From Tachypleus tridentatus (taxonomy: Eukaryota; Arthropoda; Merostomata; Xiphosura; Limulidae), in the NCBI RefSeq assembly GCF_004210375.1, contig NC_134837.1, positions 155,847,310 through 155,911,309 of the forward strand: a stretch of 64,000 nucleotides of DNA. The letters are read 5' to 3'. Made by a program: the position numbers and the translations under genes. Below, in pieces: positions 25,276 to 36,399 of this stretch; position 1 is the first letter of the stretch; each line of letters starts with the position of its first letter. Under the pieces are notes generated by a model. It had not been told where the DNA came from and made no database searches. It worked only from the letters and a program-made list of their open reading frames with translations.

Positions 25276-25448
25276 TTGGGTCATTATTATTTTTAGTTCA
25301 TTATTAAATACTTACACGTTAATGTTTCAATTAGCACTTTTAAGTGTCAAAGTGCTTTTTGCTGTTTCTGTTACCTTTGTGTATTGTAGTCGAATTGGCA
25401 CGCCATTCTGTCAAATATATCTTTTATATTGTTTTCGTTGTCTGTTAT

Positions 25449-25531
25449 TAAGCACAATCTGCTATTAGTGATCCGCCCACCACAGATATCGAAACCCGGT
25501 TTCTAGAGACGCCTTTGTGCCATGGGAGGGG
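25449..25531 (-). mobile_element. SINE group C, partial
   Basis: Reversed tail (ttaagcacaatctgctatt) and reversed head (cagatatcgaaacccgg) with an internal deletion. Confidence 0.65.
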
Positions 25532-25534
25532 TAT

Positions 25535-26285
25535 CTAATCGGTATCGGCAAGTCAAATTTTAATTATATCTCACCTTTTTATTCTGAATTGTATGCGTGT
25601 TTATATTTTGACTTGATGCATATATGATTTTAATGTGTTTTGTTTTGGCTTTTGAAAAATTATGGTTATAATATAATTAATCAGAGGTTGGGATTTTCTG
25701 TTTCTAACGCAATCCTTCCTTATTATTTTGTTTACTTATTTAACTTCATTTAAATGTATTTATTCAATTTCACTAAAATATATATACACACACATGTGCA
25801 CGCGCGTTACATCTTCAACTTCTTTTGTTCTAAGTTAACTCTTGTAATTTGTATTTTAAATAGATTTTGTAAACACAGGGTCAATGTATAAGGGAGGTAA
25901 AAACTGAAGAAATGTGAGGAAACTCGAAAGTGGCCTCTAATAACTGAATTGAGATGGAACCTTATAGTGTTACTTTTCTTTTTAATCGACAGTAGTCATG
26001 CCTTCAGAACGTGTAACAGATTTAAATATTGACCTTTACTAATAATTCAAGTAATTGACCAGCTAGTTAAAGGGAGTGAAAGAAATCTCGGCAACTTTTT
26101 ACATTAAGAATAGCTAACAAGCCTTGAGTTTAGTACGTAGGAGTGAGATGTTTAGTTTTGTTATAGGATGGTACAAAACCTTTTTGATAATAACGATTTA
26201 TTGGTAAAGTTATGTAATAATAGTTATGATGAAAAAGGAACAAATAATGACACAAATGCACATGTAGTGCATCACTCACATGATT
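25535..26285. other. AT-rich non-coding stretch
   Basis: Contains a short ta/ca simple run near 25782-25803. No gene recognised. Confidence 0.55.
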
Positions 26286-26289
26286 AGGT

Positions 26290-27750
26290 GTTTACTGGTG
26301 TCCCAAGAACATAGTCTAAAGAAAATCAGTTGACATTTTACTGGTGACAGTACTCTGTTGAAGTATCTCCTTCACCTTTGTCACAGCCTTCTAAGTCTTG
26401 GAAAATTCTTTGTGAGCCCAGCAGAGTTTTATTGTATCCCAGAAGCATCCATTTCCTCTCAGCTTTATCCATATCGTTCCTCCAATGGCACAGAGTCTAA
26501 GCTTCTATCCATTTAACTGCCTGGATCTGGCAGTGGTGTTTTAAGGAAAATGAAGTGAGTTGGGATATCAGTTTGCACTCCTGCTAGATGAGGGGGTTGC
26601 AGGTAGAGCTTATTAGAAGGTGAAAACACTACTGATAATGTCAATATTGGTGACATTTATGCTGGTTGTGGTACATAACATATGCAATTTAGATGATGTT
26701 GAAATAATTTGAACCAACAAAGTCAGACAATCCTAGGAATTAGATAGGTCCAATCTCAGCACTGGAAATGCATTTTCTTGGTTTGGGGATACGGTAATCC
26801 CATGGCAGTTGCTAATAGATCAAATGATGATGTCATTGGTCATAATAAGCCTCAAACAATATACTCTAACATCCTTCTGTTTGCAGGAGTGACAGCCATC
26901 ATTGCAAGTCAATGTATTTACCCATCTAAAATTATAAAGTTCATGAGCCATGGTCTACACTTATTGTGGACATTCTACCTTTTGCATAAAAATAGTAATA
27001 GTTAAGAAATACTACAACTCCAAGTAGTTTTTTTTTATTGTATTATATCTGTGTTAGGATTCATGAATGTATTTCTATTATACACAGTTGCTCATTCTAT
27101 TTCACTCTGCACCTGAAACAATGCCACACCAGTTTCACTATTGTTGGCTTCAACATCCAGAAGAAGAAGACAACCCTGCCCTGAATATACTAATACCAGA
27201 GCTTCTATATCAGCATAGTTTTTTGACTGAAATGTTTGGTCACATTCTTCAGTTCTTAAACTATGTTAATTAAATGTTTTAATGAAAATAAGTAATAAGT
27301 CTGCAGTTTTAGAATAATTAGCTCAAAATATTTGGTAGTGTGATGCAAAATCTAGGAAACTTTAGATTTTTCATTTAGATTAAGATCAGTTGCTTACCAT
27401 TACAGCTTTCTCAGATTCTATCAACAGTCCATCTGTACTTACAGTGTGATCAAGAAATTCTATCTGTTTACTCTTAAATGAACACTTTTCTTGTTTTAAT
27501 TTCAATTCTGCCATATTTTGGTTTTTAAGTAAGAGATTTAAACATGCAATTGCACACTGTAGTATCATCAACATAGATCAGACACATTTTCTATTGCAGT
27601 TATCTCGGTGCAAACCTAATTAGCTGCTTAAAGTAGTGAGCACGTTATTAGGCTAAATGGCATTACACAGCATGAATTGTACAAATCATCTAGAGCCATG
27701 AAAGTAGTTTTACCTCTTCTCTTGTCATCTAACTTGACTTACCTATGCCT
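26290..27750 (-). pseudogene. Ty3/gypsy pol remnant, RT C-terminal half, RNase H, start of integrase region
   Basis: Read on the minus strand from 27750 downward. Reverse transcriptase: VKLDDKRRGKTTF, LYNSCCVMPFSL, then the catalytic YVDD at 27575-27564. After that, LKQEKCSFKSKQIEFLDHTV (within 27574-27386) is the gypsy RT KCxFxxxxxxFLGHxVS block. An SFLDFASHYQIF and NYSKTADLL stretch matches the RT-RNase H connection (to about 27265). RNase H: LDVEANNSETGVALFQ, corresponding to LDTDASNxGIGAVLxQ (about 27150), and NRNTFMNPNTDI. Further down, a WIEA ... WRNDMDKAERKW stretch (about 26520-26440) resembles the linker before integrase. Stops and shifts are numerous. No LTRs were found. Confidence 0.75.
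27743..27750. repeat. 8-bp target-site duplication, left
   Basis: ctatgcct, identical to 33013-33020, directly before the 5' end of LINE copy 2. Confidence 0.75.
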
Positions 27751-27809
27751 CACTAAAGGGACTTGCTGGCCCTCCAAAGTCAGTAAAGAAGCTTCGATCT
27801 AGTGACATA

Positions 27810-28831
27810 TTGGTGGAAACATCCACATCTCAACACAGGGAACTCCTCTTGCATTCAAAGGCAATTGGGGATATACCTATTGAGGTTACACCTCATGCTA
27901 CTTTGAATTCATCACGAGGAGTTACTGTTGAGATGGATTTGAAAAACATTCCAGAGTCAGAGATTCTCGCTGGTTTCTCCACCAAAGGAGTTTCTGCAGT
28001 GAGGCGTATATCCACTCGTAAAGATGGAATTATGGGGCCGACCAATGCCCTCATTCTCACATATACGTCACCACGTCCGCCTGCCATCATCAAGGCAGGT
28101 TATCTTAATTGCAGAGTATGCCCTTACATTCCAAACCCTCTCCGATGTTTCCAATGTCAGCTGATCAGTCACTCAAAGACGTCATGTCGTTCCTTGACAT
28201 GTGCTTGTTGCAGTGGGAAGGACCATAATGCCTAAGAGTGTGAAATGGACCCTCATTGCATCAATTCCAATGTCTCTCACCCGTCCTACTTTCGTTCTTG
28301 CCCTAAATGGTTGGAAGAAAAAGAGGTGCCGTGTTTGAAAACGATTCATAACATTACTTATACTGAGGCTCGAAAATTGCTGTCCACCACCTTATCTCGG
28401 ACGTATGCTGTTGCACTTCGTCCCACAACTACACTGGGAGTGCAGACAGATCTTTCTGTGCCTCCAAAAGAATCGTTTTCCAAGTAAATGAAAAGTCTTT
28501 TGACCTCCATGGTTAAAAAAGTCGATGAATCAACTTCAGCATCCACCTCTGTCTCTTACATACATTCCAACAAATCCCAAGATTCACATCCTTTGGTTCC
28601 AGGTACAGGCATTTCCTGGGATACATCTTCTTCTCCCACCCCAAGATGCAAACAATCATTCATTCACGTTCTCAGTCACTGGAATCCCCTTTCAACAGCA
28701 AAGACCAGCCCAATCGACCCAGGGCAGGATCCATGGAGGTCAATATACCTCCCTCGAATAAGGACAGTAAGGAAAAAAGACGTGGTCGTAAACAGAAGGG
28801 TACTCCATCTAATTCGCCTACATGTAAATAA
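27810..28831 (+). pseudogene. LINE ORF1 (gag-like, double zinc knuckle), two stops and a frameshift
   Basis: The frame from 27810 stays in register to about 28690 and is broken only by TAA at 28233-28235 and TAA at 28485-28487. Residues about 112-141 (numbered from 27810) hold a zinc knuckle (RCFQCQLISHSKTSC then CACCSGKDHNA). A second cysteine-rich part follows the first stop (HCINSN ... SCPKW, near 28249-28304), as in gag proteins of this LINE group, then EARKLLSTTLSRTYA. Around 28650-28720 the conserved reading moves to the frame of 28646-28831, with a basic tail (NKDSKEKRRGRKQKG). It terminates at TAA 28829-28831, two bases before the ORF2 ATG. Confidence 0.85.
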
Positions 28832-28833
28832 AC

Positions 28834-31800
28834 ATGGCCACCTTGACATAATGAAACTGTCGAGGTTTACATTCTAATCTGAATGACATCAAAACACTGA
28901 TTGCTTCCAACCAATTCTGTATGTCTTTCATTACAGGAAACACTTCTGAAACCTGCCGATACAGTTACCTTTCGGCGGTTTCTTTGTACAAAAATGACAG
29001 ACTGTGTGATGGAAGGGTGGATCTGTTGGTTGATCAGCACGCACCCACCCACCCTGTCTTTGCCACTCGACACACCCTTGGAGGCTGCAGCCATCCGTGT
29101 TTCCTTGGGTCATACCATCACTGTTTGTTTTCTCTACCTGTCGCCTGGAGAGACATATGATCAATCAGACCTTGATGCTCTCATTGAACAGTTGCCGTCT
29201 CCCATTTTCCTCCTGGAAGACTTTAATGGACATCATCCTCTCTGGGGAAGTGCTGATATTGATAGGAGGGGTCATTCTGTAGAGTGTATGCTCTCTGATC
29301 ACAACCTTTCTCTTTTCATTACTGGTTCTTCTACTTATTTTCATGCACCTAGTCAGTCCTTTACTGCTATTGGTCTCTCAATTTGCTCCCCTTTATTATT
29401 CTCTCATTTTTCATAGAGGGTTGACGATAATCCACGAGGCAGTGATCATTTTCCAATAATCTTGAGAGAGACTGGCCGTGGTTGATGCCACTCGACCCGC
29501 GTGCACCAGTGGAAGCTTGATCAGGCAAACTGGCCCTCTTTTACTGCTATCGTAGAACTTTATCCTTCCATCGTCTGTAAGCCAATCCATAGATGACTGT
29601 GTGGCAGAAGTACTTGACTGTATTATACAAGCAATTGCTTAATGTATTCGTAAAACCTCGACAAGTTTTCCACTATATCCTCGTCCGTGGTGGAATCCTG
29701 CCTGCCACATGGCATGGAAGGCTCAAAATCGGGCCCGGGATACTTTCTGCAGATATCCCACACTCTCGAACCGCACTGCTTTCCAGCAGGCTCGTGCACA
29801 TGCTCGGTGAGTAAGACGTCAATGTCATAAGGAATCTTGGATTAAATTCACAACTGGCATATCTTCCACCTCCAGTTCAAAAGTCATATGGAACAAGATT
29901 CGAAAGGTCAGTGGACAATATAATTCTGTCCCTATCTCGATCTTGCTCTCTGATGGCCAGGAAGTAGCTGATACCCGGAGCATCGCCGGTACTCTAGGTG
30001 AAAGCTTTTGCTTGGTATCTAGCACTTCTGCTTCTTCTTTTACCTTGTTAGCCCTCAAGACTCGGGCAAAACAATCACCTCTTTCCTTTCGAGCTAATTG
30101 TTTCTATGACTATAATTGTCCCTTTACACTGGTGGAACTCAAACTGGCCCTTCATTGGTTGGACCTGATGATATACAATATGACATGTTGCGTTATCTAT
30201 CTCCTGCTTCTATTGCTATTCTTCTGATTGTTTATAACCGGATCTGGCAGGAGAATGTTTTTTCTGATGTCTGACACCAGGCTATTGTCCTACCTTTCTC
30301 CAAGCCTGGGAAGGATCCCAAGATTCCTTCAAACTACCGTCCAATTGCTTTGACGAGCTGTCTGTGTAAGACCTTAGAGAGGATGGTTAATACTTATCTT
30401 GTGTGATTCCTCGAATCAAACAACCTCCTCTCGCCCACTCTGTGTGGATTCCGACGACAGCGCTCCACTAAGGACCACCTGATTCGACTTGAAACGTCAA
30501 TCAGAGAAGCCATTCTCGAACGACAACATCTTGTATCAATATTCTTTGACAGTGAGAAGACTTATAATACAACATGGGGGTATGGCATTTTGCGAGACCT
30601 CGACATATATATGGGTTACGTGGCCATTTGTCCATTTTTAGTGAATATTTTTAATGGACAGGAGATTCCAAGTTGGTGTGGGTTCGACACTTTCCCGTTC
30701 TTTTCTACAGGAACTTGGAAGCCCCTCAGGGTTGTGTTCTGAGTGTCACACTTTTTAGTGTAAACATTACTGCCATCACTGAACAACTCCCTCTCACCGT
30801 TGCAAACGGGACTTTCATATCTCATGTCAGTCGTCGAGCATGAGTTATATTGAACGGCAGCTACAGACTGCCCTCAATCGTTTACTGAAGTGGACCACAG
30901 CAAACGGCTTTAACTTCTCTGTCTCTAAAACAGCTTGCATGCACTTTTGCCGCCAACGGGGAATTCACTTATCCTAAACTTCGTATCGGTGAAGTTGTGC
31001 TGCCTGTGGTTCCTGAAACAAAGTTCTTGGGGCTTATCTTTGACAGTAAGCTGACCTTTATACCACACATCAAGCAATTACGGGTCAAATGTACAAGAGC
31101 ACTGAACATCCTCCGTGTGCTCTCTTTCACCACTTGGGGAGCAGATCGACGTTCTATGCTAAAGAGATATCGTGCTCTTATTCGATTGAAGCTCGACTAT
31201 GGATCAGTGGTCTATGGCTCTGCCAGACAATCGGCCTTAAAGATGCTGGACCCCATTCATCATCAAGGACTTCGGCTCTGCACTGGGACTTTTGCACCTC
31301 CCCAGTTCAGAGCTTATACAAAGAGTCTCATGAACATTCTTTGCACCTCCAACGTTTGAAACTGTTTTTACTATATGCTTCGAAACTTCATTCTTTACCA
31401 AAGCATCCCACCTGAGGTTGTGTTTTCCTTACTCGGTGGGCCATACTTTTTCAGAACAAACGGTCTGCCATTGCTCCTTTTGGCCTTCGTATTCAGGCGC
31501 AGTTGGATGAATTGGGTCTGTTCTTGGATAACATTGCTGTATCCACTGGTCAGCCTATCCCACCATGGCTTCTTACTGTCCTCAATTGTGACCTATTTTT
31601 AAGTCATCTGAGAAAATCAGACATTCCTATTTATACAGATGGTTCGAAATCAGGGGACTGTGTGGACTCTACCATGGTTTGTTGTGGTTCAGTGGTTGCA
31701 TTCAGAATCCCCTCTACAGATTCTGTGTTCACTGCTGAACTCATGTCATTTCTCTTGCCCCGGATCACATTGAAGCTAAGCAGTACTCAAACTGCACTCT

Positions 31801-32456
31801 TTATACTGACTCGCTTAGTTGTCTACTGGCTTTGGAATAGCTTCATGTTGGTTCACACCCTGTTCTCGCCGATATTCAAAACCGACTGGTCCATTTCTCT
31901 TTAACATCTACTTCTACCCAGTTTTTTTTTTTGGGTACTGGGCCACGTTGGTATTCGCGGGAACAAGTTCACCGACACAGCATCTAAGTCTATCTCCACT
32001 GGCACTATCACCGCTGTGTCTGTCCCATACATGGACTATGGTCTTGTGTTCAAGACTCGGCCCCGTGCCAGCTGGCAGTCGACTTGGAATGAGCAACGTG
32101 AAAATAAGCTTTTCCAAATAAAACCCTATATTGGACTTTGGCCGTCTTGCTTCCGTGAGAATCGGAAAGAGGAAGTTGTTCTAACTAGACTACGCATTGG
32201 TCACAGTATTTTAACTCATCATTTTTTTAAATCTGGAACTGATGCGCCAGTGTGTAGTTTGTGTAACACTCCGATCACAATAATTCACATTTTACTTTCT
32301 TGTCATTACGATTCTCAACGACGGCACCATTTTAAACATGTTCTGCCCCAAGGTTTGTCCATAACGTTAGACAGTGTCATTGGTGATGGTGACAATACCC
32401 ACCTTGGTAATGTTTTTAGTTTTTTAAAGGCCTTTAATATTTTCAATGCCATTTAA
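28834..32456 (+). pseudogene. LINE ORF2 (endonuclease, RT, RNase H, Cys-His), broken
   Basis: The ATG 28834-28836 starts MATLT, then two stops, then NCRGLHSNL, the family's N-terminal signature. Endonuclease: CLSLQETLLKPADT and LEDFNGHHPLWGS (about 29205-29250; the usual GDFN has E for G), and RGSDHFP near 29430. Reverse transcriptase about 30100-31330: a deletion of about 13 bases near 30810 removes the FVD of the catalytic FVDD box seen in copy 1; SKTACMHFCRQRG follows. RNase H: IYTDGSKSG (about 31629-31655), FTAEL and GHVGIRGNKFTD (about 31940-31975). C-terminal motif CSLCNTPITIIHILLSC (32253-32303, CX2CX7HX4C). The last 146 codons (32016-32456) are open and end LKAFNIFNAI. Confidence 0.88.
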
Positions 32457-32538
32457 GTTTTTTTAATTTATACATTACACCCTTTTAATGTGACTCCCTT
32501 TTAAAAATCACAGTTCATCTAGTTCAATTTGAAATTAG

Positions 32539-32750
32539 AAACTGGCCGTAACATTAAATAACTCGAAACCAGGTGACTAACGCTGCTGTTTGAACTACCC
32601 ATTAGTCATCATGGCGAGATATTATTTTACTTTTGCTACACGTCTTTTAAAACCTTTATTTCTTTCCTTTTTAAAAATGGCCATAACGTCGAATAACTCG
32701 GAACCAGGACTGGAAAACCAACTTAAGGTGACTGACGGTGGTTTTTGTAC
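32539..32750. repeat. Imperfect duplication inside the LINE 3' UTR
   Basis: Two related segments (aactggccgtaacattaaat near 32539 and atggccataacgtcgaataa near 32677) share the order ggccRtaac, aataactcg, aaccagg, ggtgact. They are spaced about 135 bases apart. Confidence 0.6.
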
Positions 32751-33012
32751 TTACCTGTTAGTCTTCCTGGCAGGTTATGATCATTACAGTTACACTACAG
32801 AAAGCCCTTTACAACTTGAATTAGTGTAGTTTTTCTCTTAATGCTATAGAAAAGATGTAAACATTGGTTTTATGCTATTTTGTTTGTTTTGTTTTACCTT
32901 AATTTCCTTTATGAATTTTACTAAATTTACCTTAATTTTACATTTTTACCGTATGTTTGGTGCAGATAGCCTAGCTGCTTTGTGCCATAAAACACTAAAT
33001 CAACCAACCACT

Positions 33013-33450
33013 CTATGCCTTTCAGGCCAGGTTTGTAGTGCCGACCCAGTGGGTGCCTTACAATGCACCCGTACCTCCTTTTATTCTTGGAAGTGGGCAA
33101 GCATCAATGCAGTACACTTTGTTCATCCATCTAAAACAACACAAAACCTGACAATCACCAATGGAGACAACCAAGCACTCTCTGAAAATTATGTGATTAT
33201 GTTTCTTAACAGTGATGGATAATATCCTTAGCATTGCAAGAAAGTCTGCATTACGTTTTTTTTGTTTCTCATTGGAGATATTACCTGTATCTATATGTGG
33301 TTGAGTTATTCTTTTCAAACTAAATGGCTACCTGGTCCAACAAACACTTCTACATATTCAACCAGCAATTGCTGCCATTTTGTTGAATCACAGTTTCTTT
33401 TGCAATAACAAAACAACAGCCTCAGATTTTCTGTCAGCTGTGCTTGTGTT
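33013..33450 (-). pseudogene. Ty3/gypsy pol remnant, RT N-terminal half
   Basis: Read on the minus strand: LLVEYVEVFVGPGSHL (about 33370-33325), then PHIDTGNIS, matching the HxIDTGxxxPI entry to gypsy RT. Next, FRWMNKVYCIDACPLPRI (about 33140-33085) matches the YRKLNxVTxxDAYPLPRI block, followed by THWVGTTNLA. This is where LINE copy 2 cuts in. The coding sense resumes at 27750 with the next expected RT residues. The piece 33318-33058 is open for 86 codons; elsewhere stops occur. Confidence 0.75.
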
Positions 33451-33600
33451 CTTGATTGCAGAAGCAGTTAAGTACTGCTACTTCTTTGCTTACTAAAATG
33501 GTGGCCATTCAGTTAAGAAGCTGAATAGCTGAATTGTTATCGTGCGCAATACCAGTATTAAATCACTCTGGGGTATCCTCAAGTTCCAAGAAATGGAGTA

Positions 33601-33628
33601 TGTTTGTGTGTGTGTGTATATATATAAT
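33601..33628. repeat. Short tg/ta simple repeat
   Basis: tgtttgtgtgtgtgtgtatatatata. The surrounding 33450-33920 shows nothing else recognisable. Confidence 0.8.
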
Positions 33629-33924
33629 CAGAAGAATTTATGATAGAACAGTAACTTTCTCTCTCTCAACAAATTTAGGGTCTGAGAAAGATGAAATTAA
33701 CCTTATTATCTATAAACTCAAAATACTATAAATGAATATCAATATTTTGGCTAATTTATCATCTTTAGAGAATCATTTAATCTACACATAAAATTCCAGT
33801 TAATTCTGTGATATCAGTTTCACTTCATTCCATAGAATACAAACTATTTCATGAGTATTCTTTACAAGAAGATAAAGTTCTCATACTCACTTCAAAGATT
33901 TAAATATCTTTGTTTGACCTATGA

Positions 33925-34035
33925 GGTCCCACCGGCACAATAGTATACATATGGCCTTATACTAGTAGAAACCGGATTTCGGTGCCCATCGTGGGCAGGG
34001 CACACACACATCCCTTTGTGCTTCATATCAAACAA
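33925..34035 (+). mobile_element. SINE group C, diverged
   Basis: The head is recognisable at ggtcccaccggcacaatagt and aaaccggatttcggtgccc, with gtgggcagggcaca following, and a shortened tail (ctttgtgcttcatatcaaac). Confidence 0.65.
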
Positions 34036-34860
34036 CACCAACTGACTTATACATTTCTTATTATATACACATGAAATTTCTTATATTATTTTTATGTTTA
34101 AAATTTATATTTTTTTTTATTATTAGGCATAATTAGGTTTGATGGCTTAAAAATAAGAATGAAATCACATTATCTCAAAACATGTGAAACTTCGTTTGTT
34201 ACACCTTGTATATATGTTGATACATTTGTATCGGTTTTTCTTCTCAAAGACACGTTCTTGTCATACATCACATAATGTTGTTATGATTACACATTATAAC
34301 ATACTTATAATACGTTAGATAACGTCAATGCTAAAACTCTTCTCAGTAGCAAGAACTTGTATGTAATGTATTTCACTTCGTAAGTTTTCACAGAATAAAC
34401 TTAACACTCCTCGAGTACTGACAATTTGTAAGAGAAAACTGTTAAAGTGTTAAACCGTCCATGTTAAAATAAAGTGGAAGGGATGACCCATTATTCGCAT
34501 ATAATACTAATAGTGTACTTTTGTAAAGGAATAATACGTGATACGTGAAGCGTTTATACCGAGAAGACCTATTATTAAACCCTTAAGTAATTGTGCTTCC
34601 AAGAATATATAGTTATTTCATTCGTGAACATTCTACCAGAATCGTGTTGTGTAACTACTGAACTGTTGTACTTTTAACAACTTTAAAGACCTTTAAGGAA
34701 CAAGGGACTAGTGAGATTGAAAGATGAAAAGCCTTCAGGGAAGAGCAAAATGAGATAGACCGTACATAATTCAGGCTGTATGCTTTCTAAGAGAATTCGA
34801 GCATTTACTTAAACTGGTAGGATACTACATATATTATATATAGTATTTTACACGCAACAT

Positions 34861-35080
34861 GGTATGGCCTGGTGGCGAAGGCGATAGATTCACTGTCTGG
34901 AGATCACAGGTTCGGATCCCTCCCCCGAATATGCTGGACCTTTCAGCCGTGGGGGCATTCTAATGTGATGACTAATCCTACTATTAGACTAGAGTACCAT
35001 AAGATTTGGCCCTTGGTGGGTTTTACTAGCTGCTTTCCTCTATTCTAGGGGTCCTCTAGCCCTTGAGTATCTTTGTGCGG
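34861..35080 (+). mobile_element. SINE with group A body and different tRNA-like head
   Basis: The head reads tatggcctggtggcgaagg ... acaggttcggatccc, with A- and B-box-like blocks unlike the Thr-like consensus. The body (ccgtgggggcattctaatgt) is group A. It ends directly at the next SINE. Confidence 0.7.
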
Positions 35081-35328
35081 GGCCCGGCATGGCCAGAGGG
35101 TTAAGGCGCTCGAATTGTAATCTGAGTGTCCAAACATGCTCGCCTTTTCAGCGGTGGGGGCGTTAGAATATGACGGTCAATCCCACTATTCGTTGGTAAA
35201 AGAGTAGCCCACGAGTTGGCGGTGGGTGGTGATGACTAGCTGCCTTCTCTTTAGCCTTACAATGCTAAATTAGGGACGGCTATAACACATAGCCCTCGTG
35301 CAGTTTTCCGCGAAATTCAAAAAACAAA
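35081..35328 (+). mobile_element. SINE group A, B-box deleted
   Basis: Starts with the consensus 5' end (ggcccggcatggccag). About 15-20 bases spanning the B-box are missing (ctgagtgtccaaacatgctc). The body and tail are otherwise well kept. Head-to-tail with the previous SINE. Confidence 0.9.
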
Positions 35329-35549
35329 TCATTTTTAAAATGACAATTTTACGTATTTTCAATTTGTTTTCAATAACTGTTTGTGCACTAGTTTCATAAA
35401 ATCTTCAGTAAATTTACAAAAAAAAAACACAACAAACATAAGGCATCATCATTAGCCAAAGCAGCTTAAACTATGTCAATTAAGAAACGTAGCTTCCACA
35501 TACCAAAAAATATAATTTTTTAAACAACTAAAAAAATTAGATAAGACTT

Positions 35550-35826
35550 TGTTTGTTTGTTTGTTTGTTTGTTTTGGAATTTCGCACAAAGCTACTCGAG
35601 GGCTATCTGTGCTAGCCGTCCCTAATTTAGCAGTGTAAGACTAGAGGGAAGGCAGCTAGTCATCACCACCCACCGCCAACTCTTGGGCTACTCTTTTACC
35701 AACGAATAGTGGGATTGACCGTAACATTATACACCCCCACGGCTGGGAGGGCGAGCATGTTTAGCGCGACGGGGGCGCGAACCCGCGACCCTCGGATTAC
35801 GAGTCGCACGCCTTACGCGCTAGGCC
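35550..35826 (-). mobile_element. SINE group A, young copy with 14-bp TSD
   Basis: Near-consensus minus-strand copy with a (gttt)6-like reversed tail. The direct repeat attagataagactt at 35536-35549 and 35827-35840 is perfect, indicating recent insertion; its first two bases could belong to the SINE end. Confidence 0.95.
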
Positions 35827-36141
35827 ATTAGATAAGACTTAAGAAGAACTAACGTCATAACATACATACCAAACAATATTGTAGAATCAGTGTGTATAAA
35901 TTCTTTTAATGATGTTTTTACTATATTCGGTTTTATATTTTATGAAAGTTTTTTAAGAAACAAATGTATCAAAGGGAAAAACTGTTTTAAATTATCATTT
36001 ATTGTTTTCAGAACTTCACTTATACGTGTGTTTTATTAATTCATTGTCATTCCTGTTAGTGGTATTTTCTTCACAAATATATTGCGTCTTTTTTGTTATT
36101 GATGCAGGCCTCAAGTAACTGATACTAATAATAATAATTTT

Positions 36142-36394
36142 GGCCCGGCATGGCCAGGTGGGTTAAGGCGTGCGACTCGTAATCTGAGGGTCGCGGGTTC
36201 GCATCCCCGTCGCGCCAAACATGCTCGCCCTTTCAGCCGTGAAGACGTTATAATGTAACGGCTAATCCCACTATTTGCTGGTAAAAGAGTAGTCTAAGAG
36301 TTGGCGGTGGGTGGTCGTACACTGCTAAATTAGGGACGGCTAGCTCAGATAGCCTTTGAATAGTTTTGCGTGAAATTCAAAAACAAAACAAACA
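36142..36394 (+). mobile_element. SINE group A with internal deletion
   Basis: The head is near-consensus, with A-box (tggccaggtgg) and B-box (ggttcgcatccc). A block in the body (tgatgactagctgccttccc in other copies) is deleted. A-rich tail. Confidence 0.92.
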
Positions 36395-36399
36395 CGTAT

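Larger units (their letters stand above)
27751..33012 (+). mobile_element. I-group LINE, copy 2, inserted in gypsy RT
   Basis: 5'-truncated copy: it begins inside ORF1, at the sequence matching about base 136 of copy 1. It continues through ORF2 and a 3' UTR to the terminal block (ctttgtgccataaaacac) with an aatcaaccaacc tail. An 8-bp direct repeat (ctatgcct) flanks it. The two flanks join as one Ty3/gypsy RT on the opposite strand. Better preserved than copy 1, with longer open segments, but carrying stops, frameshifts and a deleted RT catalytic box, so it is immobile. Confidence 0.92.

Noticed and set aside
26778-27273. Plus-strand ORFs 26778-27005 and 27067-27273 as host genes
   Set aside because: The opposite strand reads as gypsy RNase H and linker; the plus readings show no family.
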